Shown: positions 1 to 7,058, counted from the stretch's first letter. The stretch is DNA of 64,000 nucleotides from JAWXUC01 sp044432975 (GCA_044432975.1 JAWXUC010000008.1:1-64000); one strand, 5' to 3'. Translations and numbers: made by a program. Notes: a model not told the origin generated them from the sequence alone.

Positions 1-113
1 TCTGCTAATACTTTTGTAATAGCTGCTGTTAATGAAGTTTTACCATGGTCAACGTGACCGATTGTTCCGATATTACAGTGAGGCTTATTGCGCTCAAACT
101 TTTCTTTTGCCAT
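1..113 (-). CDS. tuf: Elongation factor Tu, N-terminal fragment (cut by window edge)
   Basis: The reverse strand from 113 encodes the EF-Tu N-terminus: MAKEKFERNKPHCN, then the P-loop GHVDHGKTSLT. EF-Tu is the GTPase that delivers aminoacyl-tRNA to the ribosome. Only about 37 residues lie in the window; the rest continues beyond base 1. An AGGA Shine-Dalgarno sequence sits about 8 nt before the ATG. A leader of roughly 110 nt separates it from a likely promoter at 231-259, so it may be transcribed on its own rather than from an upstream ribosomal-protein operon. The leader contains a CCCC/GGGG hairpin of unknown role at about 150-165. Confidence 0.95.
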   Translation of the reverse strand, partial: MAKEKFERNKPHCNIGTIGHVDHGKTSLTAAITKVLA

Positions 114-230
114 TTTATTTCCTTTAGCGTTTCAAGTTATCTCAAACCCCACGAAAACGGGGATAATTCTTTTATTTTGAGTTTTTAACGGCACTCAACC
201 CAGCCGACTTTTATCATAAAAAGCTCGCTA

Positions 231-259
231 TTTTTACCTTATTTTTATTATATTGTCAA
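231..259 (-). promoter_or_regulatory. Probable sigma-70 promoter of tuf
   Basis: On the minus strand a perfect -35 box TTGACA (259-254) is followed after 17 nt by TAAAAA (236-231). It points toward tuf and leaves a leader of about 110 nt. Position and spacing are seen directly; promoter activity is inferred. Confidence 0.55.
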
Positions 260-295
260 GGGGGATTTTATCACAAATATGAAAAAATATATCTC

Positions 296-362
296 GTAGG
301 GCAGGAGCTTGCTCCTGCCTAATAACTCAGCAAAAAAAGCGGGAGCAAGCCCCCGCCCTACA
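296..362. repeat. REPIN-like inverted pair of GTAG-headed hairpins
   Basis: Two REP-like units face each other. The left unit starts GTAGG and forms the hairpin GCAGGAGC-TT-GCTCCTGC. The right unit is the inverse and reads, on the minus strand, GTAGGGCGGGGGCTTGCTCC and onwards. They are separated by about 20 bp. The same GTAG head and palindromic body recur at 13497, 26166, 43242, 47804 and 52076. The element sits directly after the stop of the monooxygenase gene (364) and may also act as its transcript end. Confidence 0.75.
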
Positions 363-363
363 G

Positions 364-654
364 TTATGAAATAAGTGTGTTTTTATTAACCACAAATTCT
401 TCAACACAACCTTCTGTTGCCTTAAGATAATTATTAATATGTTCTGTTTTCAAGTGTTTTTCAAGAGCGTCTTCATCTCTCCATTCTTCACAGAAAAAGA
501 AAAGTTCTGGTGCATCGTTGTTTTGTAATAAGTTATATTTTATGCAACCATCGTCTTTTCTGGTAGGTTCAATTAATTTTAAAAGTTCAGTCTTAACTAG
601 TTCTATTTTTTCTTGTTTTGCTAAAATTTTAGCAACAACCATAACAGTACTCAT
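364..654 (-). CDS. Antibiotic-biosynthesis-monooxygenase (ABM/YgiN-like) domain protein
   Basis: This 96-residue protein has the size and layout of single-domain ABM proteins, which form dimeric ferredoxin-like barrels. Features are the N-terminal strand VMVVAKILAK, the central NLLQNNDAPELFFFCEEW strand pair and the helix with EKHLKTEHI. Relatives such as YgiN act on quinols, but the substrate here is unknown. It starts 11 nt after the upstream nitroreductase and has a good AAGGA ribosome site, so the two form one operon. Shared operon membership with a flavin enzyme suggests a redox or detoxification role. The REPIN-like element lies just past its stop codon. Confidence 0.8.
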   Translation of the reverse strand: MSTVMVVAKILAKQEKIELVKTELLKLIEPTRKDDGCIKYNLLQNNDAPELFFFCEEWRDEDALEKHLKTEHINNYLKATEGCVEEFVVNKNTLIS

Positions 655-664
655 TATATTTTCC

Positions 665-1207
665 TTATAAAAATTTCATTATTTCTGACAAGTCTTTTCT
701 TGGTGTAGGAATAGGGTCTTCATCAGGATATCCATAAGTTATAACAGCAGCCACAGTTTCTGTTTCTGGCAAGTTTGCAATGTCAGCTAAAACAGCACTA
801 TCAATAACACCAAAAATACAAGTTCCGATTCCTTTAGCATGAGCTGCCAAACAAAATTGCTGACAAGCGATTCCTGCATCAAAAATTTCCCAAGAGTTTT
901 CTTGAGCAGTTGCATAATCTGTTGCGTTAAGTTTTCCAGATTTTCCTTTAACAAAGCTTAAAATGGCCACACCCTTGGCATTATCTAAAGTTTTAATATT
1001 ATAAGCAAAACCATGTACACCTTCTTGTGCTATACGTTTAATTAAAGCTTCATCATCAATTAAAGTATATCTTGCAATCTGAAAATTTGCCCAAGATGGC
1101 GCCCATTTGGTTAATTCAATAACTTCTTCCATAAGCCCTCTATTAACCTTTTGATTCTTATATTTTCTAACACTACGTCTTGTTTTTAATAGTTCTTCTG
1201 CATTCAT
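665..1207 (-). CDS. Nitroreductase family protein (FMN-dependent oxidoreductase)
   Basis: 180 residues with the nitroreductase fold hallmarks: N-terminal LLKTRRSVRKYKNQKV (FMN phosphate contact), WAPSWANFQIARY, an AGIACQQFCLAAHAKGIGTC helix, and the terminal YGYPDEDP motif. Family members reduce nitro compounds, quinones or flavins with NAD(P)H; the physiological substrate cannot be told from sequence. It is the first gene of a two-gene operon with the ABM-domain protein and has an AAAGGAG ribosome site before the ATG at 1207. Length is typical of the short nitroreductase subgroup. Confidence 0.88.
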   Translation of the reverse strand: MNAEELLKTRRSVRKYKNQKVNRGLMEEVIELTKWAPSWANFQIARYTLIDDEALIKRIAQEGVHGFAYNIKTLDNAKGVAILSFVKGKSGKLNATDYATAQENSWEIFDAGIACQQFCLAAHAKGIGTCIFGVIDSAVLADIANLPETETVAAVITYGYPDEDPIPTPRKDLSEIMKFL

Positions 1208-1266
1208 TTTTTTCTCCTTTATATAAAAAATATATAGTTTAATTTCATAAAAGCAATATTAATTAA

Positions 1267-1296
1267 TTGACTTTAATAAAAAAAGGTGTCTAATAC
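1267..1296 (+). promoter_or_regulatory. Probable promoter of the cold-shock gene
   Basis: TTGACT at 1267-1272 and TAATAC at 1291-1296 are separated by 18 nt. Transcription from here would give a 5' leader of about 135 nt before the cold-shock ATG, which matches the long leaders typical of cspA-type mRNAs. No experimental basis. Confidence 0.45.
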
Positions 1297-1435
1297 AATA
1301 CTAGATTGCACATCTACAATATCGTTAAAATTTTCTTTCAGATTTACTGTACTAGAAAAGATTATCTAGATTGTTAAAGAGTAAAATCTGTTATTTCTGC
1401 AATTGTGCAGAGTATTTAAAAAAGGAAAATTTAAA

Positions 1436-1639
1436 ATGTTAAATGGAAAAGTAAAATGGTTCAACACAACTAAAGGCTATGGTTTTATTCAACCAGAAAA
1501 CGGAAATGAAGATGTGTTTGTACATATTACAGCATTAGAAAAAGCAGGTTTGAGAACTTTGAAAGAAGAACAAGCTGTTACATTTGAAATCGCAGAAGAA
1601 AAAGGTCGTAAATCTGCAGTTAATATCAAATTAGCTTAA
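1436..1639 (+). CDS. Cold-shock domain protein (CspA family)
   Basis: 67 residues forming a single cold-shock domain: GKVKWFNTTKGYGFIQPENG (RNP1-type motif KGYGFI) and DVFVHITALEKAG (RNP2-type). These OB-fold proteins bind single-stranded RNA or DNA and act as RNA chaperones. The ATG at 1436 is preferred over an upstream in-frame ATG at 1403 because AAAGGAAAA precedes it and the family starts at this point. It is followed by a strong terminator at 1664-1696, so it is monocistronic. A second paralogue lies at 24593. Confidence 0.93.
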   Translation: MLNGKVKWFNTTKGYGFIQPENGNEDVFVHITALEKAGLRTLKEEQAVTFEIAEEKGRKSAVNIKLA

Positions 1640-1663
1640 TTCTTGACAGAATAAAAACAAAAA

Positions 1664-1696
1664 GATGTCTCTTAAAAATAAGAGGCATTTTTTTAT
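1664..1696 (+). terminator. Rho-independent terminator of the cold-shock gene
   Basis: A 10-bp stem (ATGTCTCTTA paired with TAAGAGGCAT, one G-T pair) with an AAAA loop is followed by a run of seven or eight T. Confidence 0.85.
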
Positions 1697-1752
1697 TGAA
1701 AACTATCTTGTGTTGATTATATTTATAATGAACTTTATAAAAGGAGATAAAT

Positions 1753-2106
1753 ATGAATAAAACTTTATTAACATCGTTCATGGCTTTAGGTATAACTTTT
1801 CAGGCAAATGCAATGGACTCTCAAAAAGGTGGTTTTGTATCAGAAGCGCCTCAAACAGCAACTGTTGTTGAGGCTTTAGAAATGCCCGATGATACAAAAA
1901 TTGTTATGGTAGGGCAAATTATAGAAGCTTTAGGAGATGAAAAATACATCTTCAAAGATGCTTCAGGACAAACAGAAGTAGAAATTGACGAAGACAATTG
2001 GAATGGCGTTAACGCAACCCCAGAAACAGTAGTTATTATAGAAGCTGAAATAGATAAAGGAATGTTTGCAACAGAGATAGAAGTAGATTCTGTAAAATTA
2101 AAATAA
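1753..2106 (+). CDS. BOF-domain periplasmic protein (YgiW/YdeI stress-tolerance family)
   Basis: 117 residues. An N-terminal signal peptide (MNKTLLTSFMALGITFQANA, cleavage after ANA) is followed by a bacterial OB-fold domain with the family strands VVEALEMPDDTKIVMVGQI, EKYIFKDASGQTEVEID and EIDKGMFATEIEV. YgiW/YdeI proteins are small periplasmic OB-fold proteins linked to peroxide and envelope stress tolerance in enterobacteria; ligand and role here are unknown. It has an AAAGGAGA ribosome site and its own terminator, so it is probably transcribed alone. Confidence 0.85.
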   Translation: MNKTLLTSFMALGITFQANAMDSQKGGFVSEAPQTATVVEALEMPDDTKIVMVGQIIEALGDEKYIFKDASGQTEVEIDEDNWNGVNATPETVVIIEAEIDKGMFATEIEVDSVKLK

Positions 2107-2121
2107 AAATCATCTACAAAC

Positions 2122-2152
2122 AAAAAAGCAACCTAAAAAGGTTGCTTTTTAA
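2122..2152 (+). terminator. Terminator after the BOF protein gene
   Basis: Perfect stem AAAAAAGCAACCT / AGGTTGCTTTTTT with an AAAA loop and T-tract. Confidence 0.88.
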
Positions 2153-2201
2153 TTGGTAGCGAAGGAGGGATTTGAACCCCCGACAAATGGATTATGATTC
2201 C
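2152..2201 (-). repeat. att repeat: 3' half of tRNA-Met (anticodon loop to CCA)
   Basis: These 50 bases are identical to 6686-6735, the 3' half of the intact tRNA-Met including the encoded CCA. Identity stops exactly after the anticodon-loop core GATTATGATTCC (2190-2201). A half-tRNA at the far end of a gene island is the classic scar of site-specific integration by a tyrosine recombinase. It marks the left boundary of the restriction island. Confidence 0.88.
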
Positions 2202-2379
2202 GTATGTCATCTTTTATAAGTCATTAATTTTATTGCACTTTCTAAGAGCAATAAAATAATGTTGTCGCAAAATCTCCGTATTTACTTGGGAAAGCCCCCA
2301 AATAAAATTGCATTCAATTTCACTCTACTTATTTAGAAATATTTTAAAACTGGTTGCTCAAAAGTTACTTAGGTGTTAA

Positions 2380-2898
2380 TTATAAAAAAATCATCTCTGC
2401 TTCAATTCTTTGAAGAACATTATCACAAATTTCAATATATTCAAATAATTCACTCCATTGGGGAAGTTGAGTAAAATCAAAATCTAAACTATGTGCAATT
2501 TGATTTCGTATATTATTAGCCCCCTCTTCATCTTTTTTTGTCCCAAAAATTTTATCATAAAATATTTGTTCTTTCTCATTTTCAAAGATTGCATTCATAT
2601 TATTTATACAGAGATTTATATTTTTAAGATTATCTTTAATGTTATTTCTTTTTGATGACCTTAATTTTATATTTTTTTCAAAATAAGAATGGAGATGTTT
2701 AGATTTTGTTTCCTTTTGTAACTTTTTTAAAACAATCTTATGAAGAGATGCTTCATACTCGCAAGAAAGACGAATAATAAGAAAAGAAATGAATGCTGTT
2801 GGAGTAAATGAAATTAATCCTCCTTGGTTTCTTGCTGTTTGATACTCAGCATCTAAAGCTTTAAAAAAAGATTCAGTCTCTTTTAAAAACTTTATCAT
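2380..2898 (-). CDS. HEPN-domain protein, putative RNase effector
   Basis: 172 residues, largely helical. The C-terminal motif RNQIAH (R131 to H136) fits the R-x4-6-H active site of HEPN ribonucleases; the overall size and the helix preceding it resemble the MAE_28990/RiboL-PSP HEPN groups. Such proteins act as toxins or abortive-infection RNases, often beside a controlling partner. Its ATG overlaps the stop of the DUF262 gene (ATGA), indicating translational coupling. It is the last gene of the operon starting with the DpnII methylases. No catalytic activity can be shown from sequence, and loss of neighbouring conserved residues cannot be judged without an alignment. Confidence 0.7.
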   Translation of the reverse strand: MIKFLKETESFFKALDAEYQTARNQGGLISFTPTAFISFLIIRLSCEYEASLHKIVLKKLQKETKSKHLHSYFEKNIKLRSSKRNNIKDNLKNINLCINNMNAIFENEKEQIFYDKIFGTKKDEEGANNIRNQIAHSLDFDFTQLPQWSELFEYIEICDNVLQRIEAEMIFL

Positions 2899-3950
2899 GC
2901 CAGCATAATCCTTTCTACAATTTTTTTTCTCCTTAAAACTGCGGACTTTGAAATTGAGCCCTGCCCCTTAAAACAAATTTCTTGAAATTCTTTACATAAC
3001 GTTTGCTCTTCGGTTAATTTATCATCTTTTTTTGTTATAGGAATTATAAGCATATTTAATTTTTCTTTTAAATTATTAATGTTTTTATTATGAATCAATA
3101 CAGGAAATATAGAATCTACTAAGGCAAAGTTAGTTCTGGTTGCTTTTTCTCTGTGAAAAGGTTTGTATTGTTTATATTGAGTTAAAACTAAAATAATTGA
3201 ATGTTTTAAATTTTCTAATAATGATAATTTATTTGCATCTTTATTTTCTTCCAAATAAAGATTAAGAAACTCTTTCATTGGCTTATCAATATCTTTTTCT
3301 GAAAAAGCTAAAATACGCAAAATGAGCTCTACATCCTCATATCTTTTTGCTTCTTTTTCTCCCCATATTTTTTTCCATTCAGGGGTTTTAACAAAACTCT
3401 CTATTTCAGATAAAAATAATCCCCAACCAATTGCCCGTCTAATTTCCATGTTGTTCAAATTTGTTCCCCCTGAATTTAAGCGTGCAAATATCTCATATAA
3501 AGATTCTCTATTACTTATTTCATCAAGATTCTCGACAATAACACAATTCAGCATTTTTGTTTCAAAATAAGATTTTTCAATATCTGATAATTTGTTAAAT
3601 GTAGTATTATTATAAATACTATCCAATCCAGTAAGTTTTAAACCTCCACGTATAAAATCTCTTAAAGTTTTAATACGTTGATAACCATCAATAATTTCAT
3701 GTTGGGCTTTTTCATTTTTATATAAATATACAGGCGGGACAGGTAATTTAATCAAAAAAGTTTCAATTAATTTGCTTTGTTTTTTTGTATTCCATACATC
3801 ATTACGTTGGAAAGCTGGAGCATAGAATGCCCCTGTTTTATCTATGCCACAATCAGAAATTGCCTTTTCTTCATATCTATCAGCATATTCTTTTAAGCTA
3901 AAACTAGCATTATAACTTGTTATTTTATAATTATATTTTTTCGTTGTCAT
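2895..3950 (-). CDS. DUF262 (GmrS-N/ParB-like) protein, putative defence NTPase
   Basis: 351 residues. The DUF262 signature is clear: APAFQRNDVW (46-53), EIIDGYQRIKTL (85-96, the DGxQR motif), and FARLNSGGTNLNNMEIRRA (155-173). This ParB/Srx-like fold hydrolyses nucleotides in type IV restriction enzymes of the GmrSD group, where it is fused or paired to an HNH nuclease (DUF1524). No HNH domain is present here; instead a HEPN protein is encoded immediately downstream with a 4-bp overlap. I infer a two-component sensor/effector module. It lies 13 nt downstream of the DpnII endonuclease gene in the same operon. Confidence 0.8.
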   Translation of the reverse strand: MTTKKYNYKITSYNASFSLKEYADRYEEKAISDCGIDKTGAFYAPAFQRNDVWNTKKQSKLIETFLIKLPVPPVYLYKNEKAQHEIIDGYQRIKTLRDFIRGGLKLTGLDSIYNNTTFNKLSDIEKSYFETKMLNCVIVENLDEISNRESLYEIFARLNSGGTNLNNMEIRRAIGWGLFLSEIESFVKTPEWKKIWGEKEAKRYEDVELILRILAFSEKDIDKPMKEFLNLYLEENKDANKLSLLENLKHSIILVLTQYKQYKPFHREKATRTNFALVDSIFPVLIHNKNINNLKEKLNMLIIPITKKDDKLTEEQTLCKEFQEICFKGQGSISKSAVLRRKKIVERIMLA

Positions 3951-3962
3951 TATTATATTCTC

Positions 3963-4859
3963 CTATTTCAAAACGTTCTCTAACACGCCTTTTTGAATCA
4001 TATCAATATTTATGATATAATCAACGACATCAAAAGTATCTCTTAAAGGTCTTTGTGTTGTTTTCCAGCCTAAACCATCTGTTACCCAAATAAATTGGTG
4101 TCCGTCATTTGTCCATTGATGGAAGATATCTGAATATTCTCCAGCTGTTGATTTTAATTTAGAGCCTCCGCCACCATAAAAGTTAGTTTCAATTAAATAT
4201 AACTTGTTTGGAGTGTTGATTGCAAAATCTATTCTTTTTGAAGATTTGTTTACAGTTATATCTTTATTCCATTTAGATTTTATTTTATCTGCGGTTGCTT
4301 GAGCTATGTATTCATAATGATTCCTTTGACAGATATCTTTCACAAAGGCTTCAACTAAGTTTTCCATTGCTTCACCGCTTCTGTTTTTGCGTCCGTTTGA
4401 ATCTAATCCAACTTCAACACCTATAAAATAATCTGATACAGATTTAATTTTACTTTTTGCTAACAAATCTAAAAAGCCAGATTCTTTTAAGAATAAAACA
4501 GCATCATCAACAGACATTTCTTTTGAAAAATCAAATCTTTTTAAGTCAAACGTCAATGAATCATTTATAACGCTAATTTGTTTATTTCTTTCAGCAATTA
4601 ATGCTGGAATAATTTTTACAATTTTAGGAAACTCAGACAATAAAGCTTTAGCTTCTTCTTCAATGTTTTCTTTACCAATTAAACCATTTAACAAATTTAA
4701 AGAATTCTCAACATCTCTATGATTTTTTATAACTTTGCTCCAGTTTACAAAATAGTCATAAGATTTTATAGTTTCTTTTAAGTTTGAAATAAGGTGATTA
4801 AATACTTCATCAGCACTATTACAGTTTAATTTTTCTTGAAAAGATGTGTGCATTTTCAT
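3963..4859 (-). CDS. dpnB: DpnII-type restriction endonuclease (GATC)
   Basis: 298 residues aligning in outline along its length with the DpnII/MboI endonuclease family: FVNWSKVIKNHRDVENSLNL near the N-terminus, GVEVGLDSNGRKNRSGEAMEN (147-167) and the nuclease core RIDFAINT...LYLIETNFYGGGGSKL (209-235), with candidate catalytic D211 and E224. These enzymes cleave unmethylated GATC. The start codon overlaps the stop of the second methylase gene by one base, and AAGGAG lies 8 nt upstream. Order methylase-methylase-endonuclease matches the Streptococcus dpnM-dpnA-dpnB operon. The protein appears full length, so the system is probably active. Confidence 0.92.
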   Translation of the reverse strand: MKMHTSFQEKLNCNSADEVFNHLISNLKETIKSYDYFVNWSKVIKNHRDVENSLNLLNGLIGKENIEEEAKALLSEFPKIVKIIPALIAERNKQISVINDSLTFDLKRFDFSKEMSVDDAVLFLKESGFLDLLAKSKIKSVSDYFIGVEVGLDSNGRKNRSGEAMENLVEAFVKDICQRNHYEYIAQATADKIKSKWNKDITVNKSSKRIDFAINTPNKLYLIETNFYGGGGSKLKSTAGEYSDIFHQWTNDGHQFIWVTDGLGWKTTQRPLRDTFDVVDYIINIDMIQKGVLENVLK

Positions 4860-5641
4860 TAGCGAGTCTCCTTTTTGCTAGATACATCGTATATTCTTTT
4901 TTCAGCAATTTCAACAAATAATTGGTCTTTATCTATCCCAACAAACTTTCTGCCAAGCTTTATTGCAGCAACTCCAGTTGTACCGCTTCCCATAAAAGGA
5001 TCTAAAATCAAATCACCTTCATTGGTTGAAGCTAAGACAATTCGTTCTAATAAATCTAAAGGTTTTTGTGTCGGATGCTTGCCAAAGTTTTTTTCTTTAC
5101 TTGGAGTTGTACCAATCGCCCAAACACTTCTCATTTGTGTATTTGGCTTTTTAATAAAGTCTTTGATAAATTTACCGTCCTTCATCGCTTCATAATTAAA
5201 AGTATGTTTGACTTTTTTATCTTTTCTTGCCCAAATTAAGGTTTCGTGGCTTGCAGTAAAAAATCTGCAAGACATATTAGGACTTGCATTAGGCTTAAAC
5301 CAAGAAATGTCATTTAGTATATGAAAGCCTAACAATTGCAGTGCAAATCCGCAAGAATAAATGCTATGATATGTTCCTGATACCCACAAAGTACCATTTG
5401 ATTTTAATACTCGCTTGCAAGCACTCAACCATTTTTTATGAAAATCAAAGTCTTCTTCTAGTCCTTGGCTTTTATCCCAATCACCTTTATTTACACAAAC
5501 AACCTTGCCATTTTGACAGCTAATACCACCGTTTGAAAGCATATAAGGAGGATCAGCAAAAACCATATCAAAAGTATTTTCTGGTATTTCAGCCAGCTTT
5601 TCTAAACAGTCATTACAATACAATCTATAACTTTTTGTCAT
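4859..5641 (-). CDS. dpnA: DpnA-type adenine-N6 DNA methyltransferase (GATC)
   Basis: 260 residues, beta-class amino-methyltransferase: catalytic DPPY at 30-33 precedes the SAM-binding DPFMGSG at 214-220, with KHPTQKP at 188-194. The stretch FADPPYMLSNGGIS followed by NKGDWDKSQG is characteristic of DpnA, the second methylase of DpnII systems, which can also methylate single-stranded GATC. It overlaps dpnM by 4 nt upstream and abuts dpnB downstream. In DpnII systems this enzyme protects incoming single-stranded DNA during transformation, so its retention hints at DNA uptake or conjugation in this host; that is inference. Confidence 0.92.
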   Translation of the reverse strand: MTKSYRLYCNDCLEKLAEIPENTFDMVFADPPYMLSNGGISCQNGKVVCVNKGDWDKSQGLEEDFDFHKKWLSACKRVLKSNGTLWVSGTYHSIYSCGFALQLLGFHILNDISWFKPNASPNMSCRFFTASHETLIWARKDKKVKHTFNYEAMKDGKFIKDFIKKPNTQMRSVWAIGTTPSKEKNFGKHPTQKPLDLLERIVLASTNEGDLILDPFMGSGTTGVAAIKLGRKFVGIDKDQLFVEIAEKRIYDVSSKKETR

Positions 5642-6576
5642 ACTGGATAATTTGTAATTAAAAGTTCTCTAATAGCTCCTCTACCATTAGATTTTGAGTT
5701 AATCATTCTTTTTGCATAAATACGATTTATATTATAATCTTTATATAAATCATCAAAGAAAGGATCTTCAGCAACATTTGTAGGATCTGAATTACTTAAC
5801 ATTTGTAAAGCTCCCATTTTATCCGCTTTATCAAAAATTTCTTGCAATCTTCTTTGTTCGTCATCATTAAAATCACCAACAGCATAAGCATTAAAACTAG
5901 AAGAAGCATTCAATGGGCGATATGGCGGGTCATAATAAATAAAAGTGTCTTGATTTACATAGTTTAATGTTTTTGCAAAGTCAGCTTGTTGAATCGTTGC
6001 AATTTGCAAAGCCTTTGATACAGCTCTTAAGTTATCTTCATCTAAAATACGAGGATTTTTATAACTTCCTTGAGGCACGTTAAACAAACCTTTGCTATTT
6101 ACTCTAAATAAACCATTAAAACAAGTTCTGTTTAAGAAAACAGTTAAGGCTGCACGTCTAATAAAAGAAACGTGATAAAAAATTGTGTTAATTTCTTTGT
6201 CGAATTGATTATATTCTTCTCTTATATTGTAATAAAAATCTTTTTGATTGTCTGAATCTTGATAATCTGCTTGCAATTTAGCAAGTTCATTAATTAGCTT
6301 TTCAACATCTTTTTTAATAACATTATATAAGATAACAAGTTCAGGGTTTATATCAAATAAAAAAGCTTCTTTAATATGATAATTGTTATAAATATCAAAG
6401 AAAACAGCACCTCCGCCAATAAAAGGTTCAATATAACGAGATATTGCACCTGCGCGTAGTTTATTTGGCAATTTATCAGAAATTTGAGGCAATAAAGAAC
6501 CTTTGCCACCAGCCCACTTAAGCACTGGTTTAGCAATATCTTGTTCGTCTAGCTTTTTTACTGGAAATCCTAACAT
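5638..6576 (-). CDS. dpnM: Dam/DpnM-type adenine-N6 DNA methyltransferase (GATC)
   Basis: About 312 residues, alpha-class Dam family: LKWAGGKGSLLPQI (19-32), PFIGGGAVFFDIY (SAM binding, 51-63), FLNRTCFNGLFRVN (147-160) and catalytic YYDPPY (214-219). It modifies the A in GATC on double-stranded DNA. I chose the ATG at 6576 because AGAGGTG lies just before it; a GTG six bases further upstream is also open. It is the first gene of a five-gene, overlapping operon with dpnA, dpnB, DUF262 and HEPN. It could also influence chromosomal gene regulation as an orphan Dam would. Confidence 0.92.
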   Translation of the reverse strand: MLGFPVKKLDEQDIAKPVLKWAGGKGSLLPQISDKLPNKLRAGAISRYIEPFIGGGAVFFDIYNNYHIKEAFLFDINPELVILYNVIKKDVEKLINELAKLQADYQDSDNQKDFYYNIREEYNQFDKEINTIFYHVSFIRRAALTVFLNRTCFNGLFRVNSKGLFNVPQGSYKNPRILDEDNLRAVSKALQIATIQQADFAKTLNYVNQDTFIYYDPPYRPLNASSSFNAYAVGDFNDDEQRRLQEIFDKADKMGALQMLSNSDPTNVAEDPFFDDLYKDYNINRIYAKRMINSKSNGRGAIRELLITNYPV

Positions 6577-6644
6577 TTTCACCTCTGAATCTAGAGTAGG
6601 TTAATTTTTCTAAAATTGCAATATATTATGCAAATTATTAAGTA

Positions 6645-6679
6645 ACAAAAAAAGCTTTCAGAATGCTCTGAAAGCTTTT
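6645..6679 (-). terminator. Terminator of tRNA-Met
   Basis: On the minus strand, 9 bp past the CCA end, a perfect 11-bp stem AAAGCTTTCAG / CTGAAAGCTTT with a 6-nt loop is followed by a T-tract. Confidence 0.8.
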
Positions 6680-6687
6680 GATTTCAT

Positions 6688-6764
6688 TGGTAGCGAAGGA
6701 GGGATTTGAACCCCCGACAAATGGATTATGATTCCACTGCTCTAACCAACTGAGCTACTTCGCC
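6688..6764 (-). tRNA. tRNA-Met (anticodon CAT), elongator type
   Basis: 77 nt folding as a cloverleaf: acceptor GGCGAAG with CTTCGCT, D-arm GCTC...GAGC, anticodon stem GTGGA/TCCAT with loop ATCATAA (anticodon CAT), T-arm GGGGG-TTCAAAT-CCCTC, discriminator A and encoded CCA. The first acceptor pair is G-U rather than the unpaired C-A of initiators, so it is an elongator (tRNA-Ile2 that is lysidinylated is the alternative). The anticodon stem-loop is the apparent integration core; partial copies lie on both sides. Confidence 0.93.
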
Positions 6765-6955
6765 ATATAAAAAATCGCACTTTCACGACCTTTTTTACTA
6801 TTTTTTCGTTGTCGCATAATTGTCGCAAACTAGATAAACTTTAATACAACAATATACAAATATTTACAATAATTTTTTTCTACTTTGTCGTTTTAGCCCC
6901 TAATTTCACTAGCTAAATCACTCTCTTTATATCTTCTTAGATAAGAATCTCCAAA

Positions 6956-6998
6956 GATTATGATTCCACTGCTCTAACCAACTGAGCTACTTCGCCAT
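6956..6998 (-). repeat. att repeat: 5' half of tRNA-Met
   Basis: 43 bases identical to 6724-6766, the 5' half of the intact tRNA-Met (acceptor strand, D-arm, anticodon arm) plus two flanking bases. Identity ends at the same anticodon-loop core where the 3' half at 2152-2201 ends. Together the two fragments would rebuild one complete tRNA gene, so this is the right boundary of the island or the scar of a second insertion. The 191 bp between this fragment and the intact tRNA hold no gene, only two TTGTCGCA motifs (6809, 6820). Confidence 0.88.
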
Positions 6999-7058
6999 CG
7001 ACGTCATAAAGACAAAACATTTACTAAAGGTATTTAATGAAATTGTCAATACTTTATT

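Larger units (their letters stand above)
2152..6998. mobile_element. tRNA-Met-integrated defence island (DpnII R-M plus DUF262/HEPN)
   Basis: A 4.8-kb segment is bounded by a 3' half of tRNA-Met (2152-2201) and a 5' half (6956-6998), which share the 12-bp core GATTATGATTCC. One intact tRNA-Met (6688-6764) lies between them. All protein genes inside are defence genes on one strand: two methylases, DpnII, DUF262, HEPN. TTGTCGCA motifs occur near both outer ends (2262, 6809, 6820) and could be recombinase arm sites. No integrase, excisionase or relaxase is present, so the element would need an enzyme supplied from elsewhere, or is a decayed remnant. Confidence 0.75.

Noticed and set aside
1851..2123. 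90-residue open frame opposite the BOF protein
   Set aside because: It is the antisense shadow of a clear gene with signal peptide; no ribosome site.
2154..2203. A second complete tRNA-Met gene at the left island end
   Set aside because: Only the 3' half is present; sequence beyond the anticodon-loop core cannot form the acceptor or D-arm.
3322..3570. 82-residue open frame opposite the DUF262 gene
   Set aside because: Antisense shadow; the minus-strand frame carries conserved DUF262 motifs.
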